NCBI GenBank assembly: GCA_905210875.1
Contig: CAJLYN010000003.1
Coordinates: 1 to 34,837, forward strand
DNA: 34,837 bases
Origin: an uncultured Bacteroides sp.
GTDB lineage: Bacteria > Bacteroidota > Bacteroidia > Bacteroidales > UBA11471
Reading direction: 5' to 3'
Positions 1 to 8,303 of this stretch are shown piece by piece. The translations under genes and the position numbers were made by a program. Below the pieces are notes generated by a model. That model worked only from the letters and a program-made list of their open reading frames with translations. It was not told the DNA's origin and searched no databases. Numbering within the stretch: position 1 is the stretch's first letter; every line of letters begins with the position of its first letter.

Positions 1-2
1 CC

Positions 3-3000
3 GCCAAGATGGTGGTTCTCGATGCAGCAGGTCGTACGGTTTATACCTGTTACAAACGGCATCAGGCTGCTGTGCGTCCTTTGTTGGATCTCTTTTTTGA
101 CGAACTGAAACAACGCTTTCCGGGTGCCTCCTGCCAATTCTCCCTCACGGGTAGTGTGGGTATGGGAGTTGCCGAGCGCTGCGGGATTCCTTTTGTACAA
201 GAGGTTGTGGTGGCCACCCGTTATGTGTCGGAGTTTTATCCGCAAGTGGGGTCGATTATCGACATAGGAGGCGAAGATGCCAAGGTGGTTTTTCTGCATA
301 AAGATAAGCCGGCCGATTTGCGCATGAATGGAAATTGTGCCGGTGGAACGGGTGCTTTTATTGACCAAATGGCCTTGTTGCTGGGAGTTCCCGTCGAGGC
401 CATGAGCGATTTGGCCATGCAGGCTCATACCGTTTATCCCATTGCATCGCGGTGTGGAGTTTTCTCCAAGACCGATGTTCAGAATCTCTTGGCCAAGAAT
501 GTCGATAAGGCCGACGTTGCCGCTTCGGTGTTTCATGCCGTGGCGGTGCAAACGATGGTAACCTTGTCGCGAGGTAATGACTTGTCGCTCCCGGTGCTGT
601 TTTGTGGCGGTCCGTTGACTTTTGTCCCGGCCTTGCGTAAGGCATTTATCGATTATCTGCATTTGCGCCCCGAAGAGTGGGTGGTACCAGAGAACAGTCA
701 TCTTATTCCTGCATGGGGTGCGGCTTTGTCGTGTGAAGAGGCGTTATACCGTCCGCTTGATGAGTGGTTGACTCGTTGGCACGAAAATGCACAGGAAGAT
801 ACGGAGCGACCTGCGTTGCCTCCTATTTTTGCTGATGAAAAAGTGTATAACTGCTGGAAAGAGGCTAAATCGGTTTTGACGATAGAACGTGCCGAGTGGA
901 AAGCCGGCATACAGGAGGTTTATTTGGGAATTGATTCTGGTTCTACGACTACAAAGATAGTTTTACTCACCGATGATGATAAACTTCTCTTTACCTATTA
1001 TACACCCAATAATGGTAATCCGGTTCTTGCCGTGAAAGAAGGATTGGCGTCGATGCAGGCCCATGCGCTTACCCATTCGACATCGCTTCATATTGCCGGG
1101 AGTTGTGTTACCGGGTATGGCGAAGAGTTGATAAAGGCTGCTTTCGGTCTTGATGCCGGTATTATAGAGACGATGGCTCATTATATGGCGGCTCGACGGT
1201 TCGACTCTTCTGTGTCGTTTATTCTCGATATCGGAGGCCAGGATATGAAGGCCATATTTGTCGATAAGGGCGTGCTCACACACATGGAGATAAACGAGGC
1301 CTGTTCGTCGGGTTGTGGCTCGTTCATCGAGACCTTTGCCCGCTCTTTGGGGTATGAGGTTTCCGATTTTGCCCACATGGCCGCGTTGGCAGCCCGACCT
1401 TGCGATTTGGGTACACGCTGCACGGTGTTTATGAATTCAAAAGTGAAGCAAGTCCTGCGCGAAGGTGCTACGGTGGGCGATATTGCCGCCGGGCTGGCCT
1501 ATTCTGTGGTAAAAAATTGCCTTTATAAGGTATTGAAGATAAATGACCTCTCTTCAATGGGCGAACACATTGTGGTGCAAGGCGGTACCATGCGCAACGA
1601 TGCTGTGGTAGGCGCTTTGGAGAAATTGATTGGGAAAACGGTCTGTCGCAGCGATTGTCCCGAACTCATGGGGGCTTATGGTTGTGCCTGGTATGCCAAG
1701 TCGCATGGGCATGTTTGTCAGGCGACAACACCCGACACATTAATACAGGGTGCGGTTTATTCTACTCGCCCGTTGACCTGCCGGGGTTGTACCAACCGCT
1801 GCCGGATAACCCGCTATGATTTTTCCGGTGGACGGTCGTATTATTCGGGAAATAAGTGTGAAAAATATTTTTCAAATCGGGGCGAGTCTTTGTCTAAAGG
1901 AATCAATGCTTATGAAGAGAAGGTCCGATTGCTTTTCGACCGACCGTCGCTTGCCGAGGGGCGATTGACCATTGGTATTCCCCGGTGCCTGAATATGTAT
2001 GAAGATTATCCTTTCTGGCACACACTTTTTACAACGGCCGGAATACGTGTCGTGTTGTCTTCTCCATCGAGTCATGAGGCATACGAGGCCTCCGCACGAT
2101 GGGTAATGTCCGATAATATCTGTTTCCCGGCCAAATTGGCCCACAGCCACATTCAGGATCTTTGCCGGCAAGGGGTCGATCGCATATTCTTTCCTTTCGT
2201 CGTCTATGAGCATCAAGCCGACAAACAACGTATCAACAGTTACAATTGTCCGGTTGTCTCGGGCTATTCCGAAGTGTGTAAGAAGGTTATGCCGTTGAAT
2301 GTACCATTGGATACGCCGGCCATTACATTCAAAGAAGAGAAATCTTTGTTCCGACAGTGTGAGGCTTATTTGTCTGCTCTTGGAGTGTCTGGTGCTGTCA
2401 TCAAAACAGCTTTCCGAGCCGCCTGGCAGGCTCAACACGACTATGATGTATCAGTGGCTTCATATATGCAACGGGTGGCCGATGAGAATCGCTTGTCAGG
2501 CAGGCTTACCATATTGCTGGCCGGACGACCTTATCATGCCGACAGTCTCATACAACACAAGATTGCAGACATGATAGCTTCCATGGGTGTCGATGTGATT
2601 ACCGACGACGTGGTGCGTCTCGAAGACTCCATGCCGTTGGAGTCGCGATTTATTTCTCAATGGGCCTACCCCAATCGCATCCTTGCTGCAGCCCGTTGTG
2701 CAGCCCGGCGAGGTGTCGAGGTGCAGTTTGTGCAATTGACCTCTTTTGGTTGCGGTCCTGATGCCTTTCTGGTCGATGAGGTGAAAGAGTTGTTGCACCG
2801 TTATGCAAAGAGCTATACGCTGTTGAAAATCGATGATGTGAGTCACATAGGTTCAATACGTTTGCGGGTACGTTCGCTCATAGAGAGCCTTAGGATGCAG
2901 GCCGCGGCGGTATCTCATCATACGTCTTTCGTAACGACACCGCCATATACCCCGGCCGACAGATTCAGAAAAATTATTGTACCCTATTTCACGCCATTTA

Positions 3001-4172
3001 TTTCACCGTTAGTGCCTTCGGTTTTCCGCCTGGCAGGTTACGATGTTGAAGTTTTGCCCATGAGTGATGGTGTGGCGGCCGATTACGGATTGCGCTATGC
3101 CAACAATGAGGTCTGTTACCCAGCCACATTGATAGTCGGCGACATTATAAAAGCATTCAAGGAGGGCCGTTACAATCCTTCAACAACGGCGGTAGCCATG
3201 ACGCAGACCGGAGGCCAGTGCCGGGCTACGGGCTATTTGGCTTTGATAAAAAAGGCCCTTGTCGATGCCGGTTATTCCGAGGTACCTGTTATTTCGGTAT
3301 CCTGGGGCGATGCATTGGACAATCCTCAGCCCGGTTTCCGCGTCAATTGGCTCAAATTATTGCCTGTGGCTCTCGATGCCATACTGTATTCCGATTCTGT
3401 TGCCAAGTTTTATTACGCGGCGGCAGGCCGGGAGAAAACGCCCGGTATTGCGGCGCAGCTCCGTGATGAATACCTCGAAAAAGCCTGTCGGGCCATAGAA
3501 CAGAACAAGTCGGGAGAACTGCTCCGATTGGTGGGTGAGGCAGCCCGTCGTTTTGCCGATGCTACCGATATCGGAGTATCGTTGCCGAAAGTTGGAGTGG
3601 TCGGAGAGATTTTTCTTAAATTTCATGCTTTTGCACAGAAGAATGTCTCTTCGTGGTTGTTACAACAGCATATCGAGGTGGTTCCGCCTACGCTTACCGA
3701 GTTCTTTATGCAGACCTTTGTCAATCGTCAGGTCAACAGGGAGAATCATTTATCCACGCGGAAATTGTCCGATACACTTCTGCGGCACTTTTATACCTTG
3801 ATATATCATCGTATCGACAAGTACAATCGTGCGGCATCGGCCTTTCCACTTTTTACGCCATTCCCCGATATTTTCAAATTGGCCCGTGCCGGAGAAGAAG
3901 TAGTTCCGTTGTACACCCAGTTTGGAGAGGGGTGGTTATTGCCGGCCGAGATTGTTTCCATGGCACATAGGGGCATCAATCATGTTATTAGTTTGCAACC
4001 GTTTGGTTGCATTGCCAACCATATTGTGTCAAAAGGTGTAGAAAAGAAGATAAAAGAATTGTATCCCCACATGAATATGTTGTCGCTTGATTTTGACAGC
4101 GGTGTGAGCGATGTGAATGTAGTTAATAGAATGTTGTTGTTTATTAATGGAATAGGAAAAGAAAATGGATAG
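3..4172 (+). CDS. Acyl-CoA dehydratase activase-like fusion protein (BadF/BcrA ATPase x2 + HgdB-like region), 5' partial
   Basis: The reading frame is open to the window edge (Ala-Lys precede the first Met), so the true start and the first GSTT-type phosphate loop lie upstream. About 1389 codons are visible. The first BadF/BadG/BcrA/BcrD ATPase domain shows DIGGEDAK (near residue 85 counted from the Met at 9), NCAGGTG (108) and RCGVF (148). A second complete copy begins near residue 306 with GIDSGSTTTK, then DIGGQDMK, EACSSGCGSF (near 430) and RCTVF (near 470). In the HgdC family the two cysteines per domain bind a [4Fe-4S] cluster that feeds electrons to a dehydratase. A cysteine-rich linker (CRGCTNRC, near 590) precedes a DUF2229/HgdB-like region starting near 655. 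So activase and dehydratase-like parts are fused in one cytoplasmic polypeptide. Substrate is unknown. It overlaps the TetR-family gene by 8 bases, suggesting translational coupling. Confidence 0.9.
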   Translation, partial: AKMVVLDAAGRTVYTCYKRHQAAVRPLLDLFFDELKQRFPGASCQFSLTGSVGMGVAERCGIPFVQEVVVATRYVSEFYPQVGSIIDIGGEDAKVVFLHKDKPADLRMNGNCAGGTGAFIDQMALLLGVPVEAMSDLAMQAHTVYPIASRCGVFSKTDVQNLLAKNVDKADVAASVFHAVAVQTMVTLSRGNDLSLPVLFCGGPLTFVPALRKAFIDYLHLRPEEWVVPENSHLIPAWGAALSCEEALYRPLDEWLTRWHENAQEDTERPALPPIFADEKVYNCWKEAKSVLTIERAEWKAGIQEVYLGIDSGSTTTKIVLLTDDDKLLFTYYTPNNGNPVLAVKEGLASMQAHALTHSTSLHIAGSCVTGYGEELIKAAFGLDAGIIETMAHYMAARRFDSSVSFILDIGGQDMKAIFVDKGVLTHMEINEACSSGCGSFIETFARSLGYEVSDFAHMAALAARPCDLGTRCTVFMNSKVKQVLREGATVGDIAAGLAYSVVKNCLYKVLKINDLSSMGEHIVVQGGTMRNDAVVGALEKLIGKTVCRSDCPELMGAYGCAWYAKSHGHVCQATTPDTLIQGAVYSTRPLTCRGCTNRCRITRYDFSGGRSYYSGNKCEKYFSNRGESLSKGINAYEEKVRLLFDRPSLAEGRLTIGIPRCLNMYEDYPFWHTLFTTAGIRVVLSSPSSHEAYEASARWVMSDNICFPAKLAHSHIQDLCRQGVDRIFFPFVVYEHQADKQRINSYNCPVVSGYSEVCKKVMPLNVPLDTPAITFKEEKSLFRQCEAYLSALGVSGAVIKTAFRAAWQAQHDYDVSVASYMQRVADENRLSGRLTILLAGRPYHADSLIQHKIADMIASMGVDVITDDVVRLEDSMPLESRFISQWAYPNRILAAARCAARRGVEVQFVQLTSFGCGPDAFLVDEVKELLHRYAKSYTLLKIDDVSHIGSIRLRVRSLIESLRMQAAAVSHHTSFVTTPPYTPADRFRKIIVPYFTPFISPLVPSVFRLAGYDVEVLPMSDGVAADYGLRYANNEVCYPATLIVGDIIKAFKEGRYNPSTTAVAMTQTGGQCRATGYLALIKKALVDAGYSEVPVISVSWGDALDNPQPGFRVNWLKLLPVALDAILYSDSVAKFYYAAAGREKTPGIAAQLRDEYLEKACRAIEQNKSGELLRLVGEAARRFADATDIGVSLPKVGVVGEIFLKFHAFAQKNVSSWLLQQHIEVVPPTLTEFFMQTFVNRQVNRENHLSTRKLSDTLLRHFYTLIYHRIDKYNRAASAFPLFTPFPDIFKLARAGEEVVPLYTQFGEGWLLPAEIVSMAHRGINHVISLQPFGCIANHIVSKGVEKKIKELYPHMNMLSLDFDSGVSDVNVVNRMLLFINGIGKENG

Positions 4173-4773
4173 TTCGACACCCATGGAAGAGAAAATTGTG
4201 GAGGTTGCCAAGCAGGTCTTTCTGGAGAATGGATATGAAATGACCAGCATGAGCGATATTGCAACCCGTGCGGGCATCAATAGACCTACACTGCATTATT
4301 ATTTTCGTACCAAAGAGCGTATGTTCCAGGCTGTCGCTGCTCCCATACTTGACGATTTTATCCCTCAGGTAGAGACAATTATTATGTCTGAGAGCCCTTT
4401 TATGGTCAAGGTAGAACGTCTGCTCGACGCCTATATGCTTATATTTAAAGAGAATCCAAGTTTGCCTCGTTTTGTGGTGGGCGAAATGCATCGCGATATA
4501 GATAATTTCCTGCACCTTGTCGGAGAGTTTCGTACCGAGCCTGTTTTTAGGCTGTTGTTGGAGACGCTTCAGAATGAGATGAATAGCGGACATTTAAAAC
4601 AAGTGCCGATACCTGTTGTGATGGGGACTTTCTATGCCCTGCTTACTTTTCCATTTTTGGCAGGGAATATGCTTACGCGTCTCTTCTTTGACTCAGAAGA
4701 GAAGTATAACGCGTTTTTGGAAGAGTGGAAGGGGAATGTGCTGTCGCAGTTGCGTTATCTGCTGCAAGTATAG
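4165..4773 (+). CDS. TetR/AcrR-family transcriptional regulator
   Basis: This 202-residue protein has the usual TetR length. An N-terminal helix-turn-helix occupies about residues 10-57, with the recognition region running from MSDIATRAGINRPTLHYYF into the typical KERMF segment. The C-terminal two thirds is a helical ligand/dimer domain with no recognisable ligand signature. The ATG lies inside the end of the upstream activase-like gene (8-base overlap), with an AGGAAAAG purine stretch as ribosome binding site. The overlap implies co-transcription, so the natural inference is that it controls its own operon in response to an acyl-CoA or related ligand. That is inference only; the operon promoter lies outside the window. 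The next gene is convergent only 18 bases away and no clear terminator is visible between them. Confidence 0.88.
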   Translation: MDSSTPMEEKIVEVAKQVFLENGYEMTSMSDIATRAGINRPTLHYYFRTKERMFQAVAAPILDDFIPQVETIIMSESPFMVKVERLLDAYMLIFKENPSLPRFVVGEMHRDIDNFLHLVGEFRTEPVFRLLLETLQNEMNSGHLKQVPIPVVMGTFYALLTFPFLAGNMLTRLFFDSEEKYNAFLEEWKGNVLSQLRYLLQV

Positions 4774-4791
4774 AGCACATGAAGTCGTCGG

Positions 4792-5688
4792 TTATTTGTC
4801 GACCCGCATTACCCATGCATCGGCAAAGGGTGTTGCTCCGGCCAACTGCTTTTTCAGGAAGGCAAAGGCCTCTTTCCGTTGAGTGAATGAGTGGATGTAG
4901 AGGTAAGCTCGTCGACCGTCTTCATAGAGGAATATCGGTTCGGTAACGCCATTGTTGTGGAACTTTTGCAGTTGTAGCAAGGCGCTTTCGCGGTTGGAAA
5001 GAGTAGATACGACAATGAGGTATTCGCCATCGCTTACCTTATTGTTGATGTCGTCGGTGATAGTTGTAGGAGAGAGGGTGGCTTGGTCGGCTTCGGGCAG
5101 GGGGGAGAAAGGTACCGAAGTCAGCCACAGAAGTATGACTGCAACTACGGCTGCAACAGCACGACCGAGTGTGCGTCGGCGAATGGTGAAGTGAATAACC
5201 CGTTCGTCAGAAGCTGCGATGGATTCCTGCGTAACCGACATTTGTTTTGTTTCGCTCGACAACTCTTTGACCGGCAACATCGAGAAGGTTGAAAGTCCGA
5301 AGTGCTGAAGGTTCAACAGATAGTCCGGAGCAACTTCAAAAGTAAGCGTGTTGTTTTCGCCCAGAGAAAATGTGCCTATATTTCCAAACAGAACGCGGTC
5401 TCCCTCTCTTTTCAACAAGGCACGCAATGTAGCGATATCTTGCTCGATGCATTGGGTTGCCTGTTGATAGCTGATGCGTTGTGCCCGCATGAGCGATGCG
5501 GCCAATATTCCGTCGTTGTAAGTGAGTGTAGGGTTGAACACCACAGAGCGAGTCGGCGGATAAAAGATATTTTCTTCGGGAGCATAGTGTGCCGGGCAGT
5601 CTTGCATGACAAATCCTCCCAAGCCCGGAATCAACACGCAATCGTGCTCGGTCAGCAGATATTCGATATGTTTGGTAATCGTAAGCAT
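4792..5688 (-). CDS. HU-CCDC81 / SPOR domain protein
   Basis: This 298-residue protein opens with ITKHIEYLLTEHDCVLIPGLGGF, the characteristic start of the Bacteroidota HU-CCDC81 domain pair (about residues 1-115), a relative of the HU DNA-binding fold. A single hydrophobic segment at about 176-196 (rich in Ala/Val/Leu, after basic RRR) predicts one membrane span. The C-terminal 75 residues, starting near YLIVVSTLSNRESALLQLQ, look like a SPOR domain, which binds denuded septal peptidoglycan. Topology would place the HU-like part in the cytoplasm and SPOR in the periplasm, fitting a role at the division site. Domain assignment is from family knowledge; function is inferred. A -7 element lies so close to the ATG that the message may be leaderless. 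Confidence 0.82.
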   Translation of the reverse strand: MLTITKHIEYLLTEHDCVLIPGLGGFVMQDCPAHYAPEENIFYPPTRSVVFNPTLTYNDGILAASLMRAQRISYQQATQCIEQDIATLRALLKREGDRVLFGNIGTFSLGENNTLTFEVAPDYLLNLQHFGLSTFSMLPVKELSSETKQMSVTQESIAASDERVIHFTIRRRTLGRAVAAVVAVILLWLTSVPFSPLPEADQATLSPTTITDDINNKVSDGEYLIVVSTLSNRESALLQLQKFHNNGVTEPIFLYEDGRRAYLYIHSFTQRKEAFAFLKKQLAGATPFADAWVMRVDK

Positions 5689-5692
5689 AAGA

Positions 5693-5700
5693 CAAAGGTA
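5693..5700 (-). promoter_or_regulatory. Candidate -7 element for HU-CCDC81 gene
   Basis: On the reverse strand this reads TACCTTTG, a full match to TAnnTTTG. It ends only 4 bases before the ATG, so the transcript would begin at or next to the start codon. No TTG is present at the expected -33 position, which lowers confidence. Confidence 0.4.
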
Positions 5701-5933
5701 TAAAAAATATTTGTTGGAGCGCTTCTGTCCCCTAAAAAATAATGAGCGACCAGCGAGTGATTACCCGTCAGGGCTTTTGGCTAACGAGGGAAGACTCTTG
5801 CTATAAGTTGTTTTAAATGGCTGAAAAATAATAAAGTATTTTCCGACATGGGGCTGATTTTACAAATTGTCGGTTGGTCCTTTTTCAATTGAAGAAAAAA
5901 TACTCTCTTATGACTGTAAAACGGTTTTTTATG

Positions 5934-5941
5934 TAGTTTTG
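5934..5941 (+). promoter_or_regulatory. Candidate -7 element of small-RNA promoter
   Basis: TAGTTTTG matches the TAnnTTTG consensus exactly and sits about 6 bases before the first base of hairpin 1 of the candidate small RNA. No good TTTG or TTG is seen at the -33 position. No forward-strand protein gene follows until 7076. Confidence 0.45.
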
Positions 5942-5947
5942 CCCCGT

Positions 5948-6044
5948 AGAAGTTTGTTATAGGTTCAACTTCTTAAACGGAGAATCCGACTCGTATGTAA
6001 CATACAATGAGAGTCTGAATTTCTCCGTTTTTTCAATCTTTTTT
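5948..6044 (+). ncRNA. Candidate small RNA: two hairpins ending in a U-rich intrinsic terminator
   Basis: The 410-base gap between two reverse-strand genes contains a compact structured unit. Hairpin 1 pairs AGAAGTT (5948-5954) with AACTTCT (5967-5973), starting where a transcript from the TAGTTTTG element would begin. Hairpin 2 pairs AAACGGAGAA (5975-5984) with TTCTCCGTTT (6021-6030), with inner stems GACTC/GAGTC (5988-5992 with 6011-6015) and GTATG/CATAC (5993-5997 with 6001-6005). It runs into T tracts at 6028-6033 and 6039-6044. The T runs favour forward-strand termination, and no forward gene upstream needs a terminator here. There is no credible open reading frame. I do not recognise a known RNA family. 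An alternative is a terminator for the reverse-strand TPR gene, but the reverse-strand side lacks a comparable U tract. Confidence 0.55.
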
Positions 6045-6098
6045 ACTGACACCCGCCTTTGTATCTGTTTCTCAATGGCCCTTTTGGGCTTTGTCCGA

Positions 6099-6938
6099 TT
6101 ATGGGTTGTCGAGTTGTTCCAACTCTTCGGGTTTGAAACCCAGTGAGACGGCTTTCTCAAAATCTTTACGGGCCTCCTCTTTTTCAAAGCGGGCCAGTTT
6201 CAGTTTTCCTCGCATGACATAGACGAGCGGGTCTTCGGGGGTGAGCTGACGGGCGGTTTCGATGTCATCCGAGGCTCGGGCATATTGCCGATTGTAGTAA
6301 TAGGCTTCGGCTCGATTGAGGTAAAGCGATGCCATGTTGGGATTGGCCCTCAGTACTTGGGTGTAGAGGTCTATGGCCTGCACGTAGTAGCCTCGGCATT
6401 TCATCAGCGCCGCCAGTCCTATGCGGGCATTGGCGCTTTTGTCGTTGAGTGACAGTATCCGCTCAAAGTCACGGCGGGCCGATGCGGTATCGTTCAGTTC
6501 AAGGAATATGAGCCCGCGGCGATAGAGCGCTTCTTCATTTTCGTCGTCGATGAAAAGTATGCGAGAGTAGTCTTCTTTGGCCCGTTGCATACTGTCCATC
6601 TCGGCCCAAAGGGCTGCGCGGTTGTAGAGCAGGGTGAGCGACTTGGGCGACATGGCCAAGGCGTTGTTGTAGGATTGCATGGCGTCGGTGAGTCGGCCCA
6701 TGTTGCGTTGCAGGGTGCCGAGATTGGAGAGCAGGAGTACATTGCCGGGGTTGCCCGGCTCGGTGCGCAGTGCTTGCAGCAGGGCATTGGCGGCTTTATC
6801 TATTTCACCATTGTCGATGTAGTAAAACGATGAGTCGATATATTCGGCATAAGATTGTGCACGGGTAGAGGCCACTACACACAGAAGACCGGCAGTAATG
6901 GCAATGAAAAGGAGGCGTTTCATGTGTTTGAAAAACAT
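6099..6938 (-). CDS. Secreted tetratricopeptide-repeat protein
   Basis: This 279-residue protein has an N-terminal signal peptide (hydrophobic LLFIAITAGLLCVVAS followed by RAQ, cleavage likely after about residue 28). Most of the rest is about six TPR units: ALLQALRTEPGNPG, YNNALAMSPKS, YSRILFIDDENEEA, FERILSLNDKSA, YTQVLRANPNMA and IETARQLTPEDP. It ends with KDFEKAVSLGFKPEELEQL. TPR arrays are protein-protein interaction scaffolds; a periplasmic or outer-membrane-associated location is inferred. A second ATG five codons in (6923) gives MKRLLFIA, an equally good start. No enzyme domain is visible and the partner is unknown. It is divergent from the C11 peptidase gene. Confidence 0.85.
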   Translation of the reverse strand: MFFKHMKRLLFIAITAGLLCVVASTRAQSYAEYIDSSFYYIDNGEIDKAANALLQALRTEPGNPGNVLLLSNLGTLQRNMGRLTDAMQSYNNALAMSPKSLTLLYNRAALWAEMDSMQRAKEDYSRILFIDDENEEALYRRGLIFLELNDTASARRDFERILSLNDKSANARIGLAALMKCRGYYVQAIDLYTQVLRANPNMASLYLNRAEAYYYNRQYARASDDIETARQLTPEDPLVYVMRGKLKLARFEKEEARKDFEKAVSLGFKPEELEQLDNP

Positions 6939-7018
6939 ATAACAAGCGCAAGATAATATAAATATTATTTCCTTGTATTTTGGTGGCCTGTTTTTACATA
7001 GATTTATGATTTGGCGTG

Positions 7019-7050
7019 TTGCACCATCGTTTTTTTTGCTCTATTTTTGT
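7019..7050 (+). promoter_or_regulatory. Promoter of C11 peptidase/MscS unit
   Basis: TTG at 7019-7021, a 21-base spacer, then TATTTTTG at 7043-7050 fits the Bacteroides-type housekeeping promoter. A start near 7055 leaves a leader of about 20 bases before the ATG at 7076. Confidence 0.6.
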
Positions 7051-7075
7051 GTTTCTGAAAAAGAGCCAGTAGAGA

Positions 7076-8302
7076 ATGCGTCTATTCGTTTCGATATATG
7101 TTTTGATGTTTTTTGTGGCATCGGCGTTTCTTTCGTCGTGCAGGGATGCTCATGAAGAAGGGATAGTTTATCCCGGAGTGAGTGATACGTGCGACCGTAC
7201 CGTGCTGGTATATATGTTGGGAAGCAATACGTTGGGCGGATTTGTGGAGAATAACATTTCGGCCATGCAGAGGGCTGTGTCCAACGGTTTTCTCAATAAT
7301 GGCAATCTGTTGCTTTACGTCGACCGGTACAATGCATTGCCCACACTCGAGCAACTTTCTTTATACAATAATTCGGTCAAACGCACGGTTGTCAAGACCT
7401 ATGAAGATCGCAACTCTGCAACCGTCGACGTGATGTCTTCGGTTATTGAAGACATGAAGGAGCTTTATCCCGCCGCGAGTTACGGATTGATACTGTGGTC
7501 GCACGCCAGTGGGTGGTATCCGGCTTATATAACGGCCGAGATGGTAAGTGGGGCAACTACCCGTTCGTTTGGCGATGATGAAGGCAAGGCGATGAATATA
7601 GACGATGTAGCCCGTGCCATTCCCGATTCTACATTCGACTTTATTTTGTGCGATGCCTGTTATATGGGTACCGTAGAAGTGGCATACGATTTACGCAACG
7701 ATTGTCGATATTATGTGGCATCGCCGGCCGCCATCATGGGGGGAGGATTTCCTTATGAAAAGATTATAGGCGATCTCTTTTCGTGTGAGAAACCGGTGCC
7801 CGAGAATTTGATAGATGTGTGCCGGTCGTATATGACTTATTATCGTTTCTATGATCCTTATGCCACCATATCGTTGATTGATATGCGGGAGTTGGATGCC
7901 TTGGCCCATGCTGTGGGTTTGGCCTTGAAACAGAGTACCGACACGTTGCATTTGTCGGCGATACAGCAATTCTCTCAGGAGAAGGGGACAAGGATCAGCT
8001 ATCAGAATCTGTTTTTCGATTTGGACGATTATGTGTCCCATGCTTGTGCCGACACCCTGGCTTACACCCTCTTTTCAGCCTGTATCGACCGAACCGTACT
8101 CTATGCCGATGCAACCGACAGTTACCTCTCCAATGTGTCGGGTAGGTGGTGCCCATTCCCGATAAATCGCTGTTGTGGTTTGGCTGCTTATATTCCCGGG
8201 GCCTGTGCCGATGAGATGATTGATACATATTATAAAAGTCTTTCATGGTATGAGGCCGTTTACAAAGAGGTTGATAAAATGCCTGTAATTGTTGCTGATT
8301 GA
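7076..8302 (+). CDS. Clostripain-family (C11) cysteine peptidase lipoprotein
   Basis: This 408-residue protein begins with a lipoprotein signal: MRLFVSIYVLMFFVASAF, then lipobox LSSC with acylated Cys22. The C11 core follows: a beta strand LVYMLGSNTLGGF; then LILWSHASGW, supplying the catalytic His (about H143); then FILCDACYMGTVEVAY, supplying the catalytic Cys (about C195). The family usually has WDHG near the His; here it is WSHASG, a small departure. C11 peptidases cleave after basic residues and many are secreted by gut Bacteroidales, where they process surface or host proteins. A surface or periplasmic anchored location follows from the lipobox. It is one base upstream of the MscS gene, so the two are probably co-transcribed, though no functional link is obvious. 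Confidence 0.88.
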   Translation: MRLFVSIYVLMFFVASAFLSSCRDAHEEGIVYPGVSDTCDRTVLVYMLGSNTLGGFVENNISAMQRAVSNGFLNNGNLLLYVDRYNALPTLEQLSLYNNSVKRTVVKTYEDRNSATVDVMSSVIEDMKELYPAASYGLILWSHASGWYPAYITAEMVSGATTRSFGDDEGKAMNIDDVARAIPDSTFDFILCDACYMGTVEVAYDLRNDCRYYVASPAAIMGGGFPYEKIIGDLFSCEKPVPENLIDVCRSYMTYYRFYDPYATISLIDMRELDALAHAVGLALKQSTDTLHLSAIQQFSQEKGTRISYQNLFFDLDDYVSHACADTLAYTLFSACIDRTVLYADATDSYLSNVSGRWCPFPINRCCGLAAYIPGACADEMIDTYYKSLSWYEAVYKEVDKMPVIVAD

Positions 8303-8303
8303 T

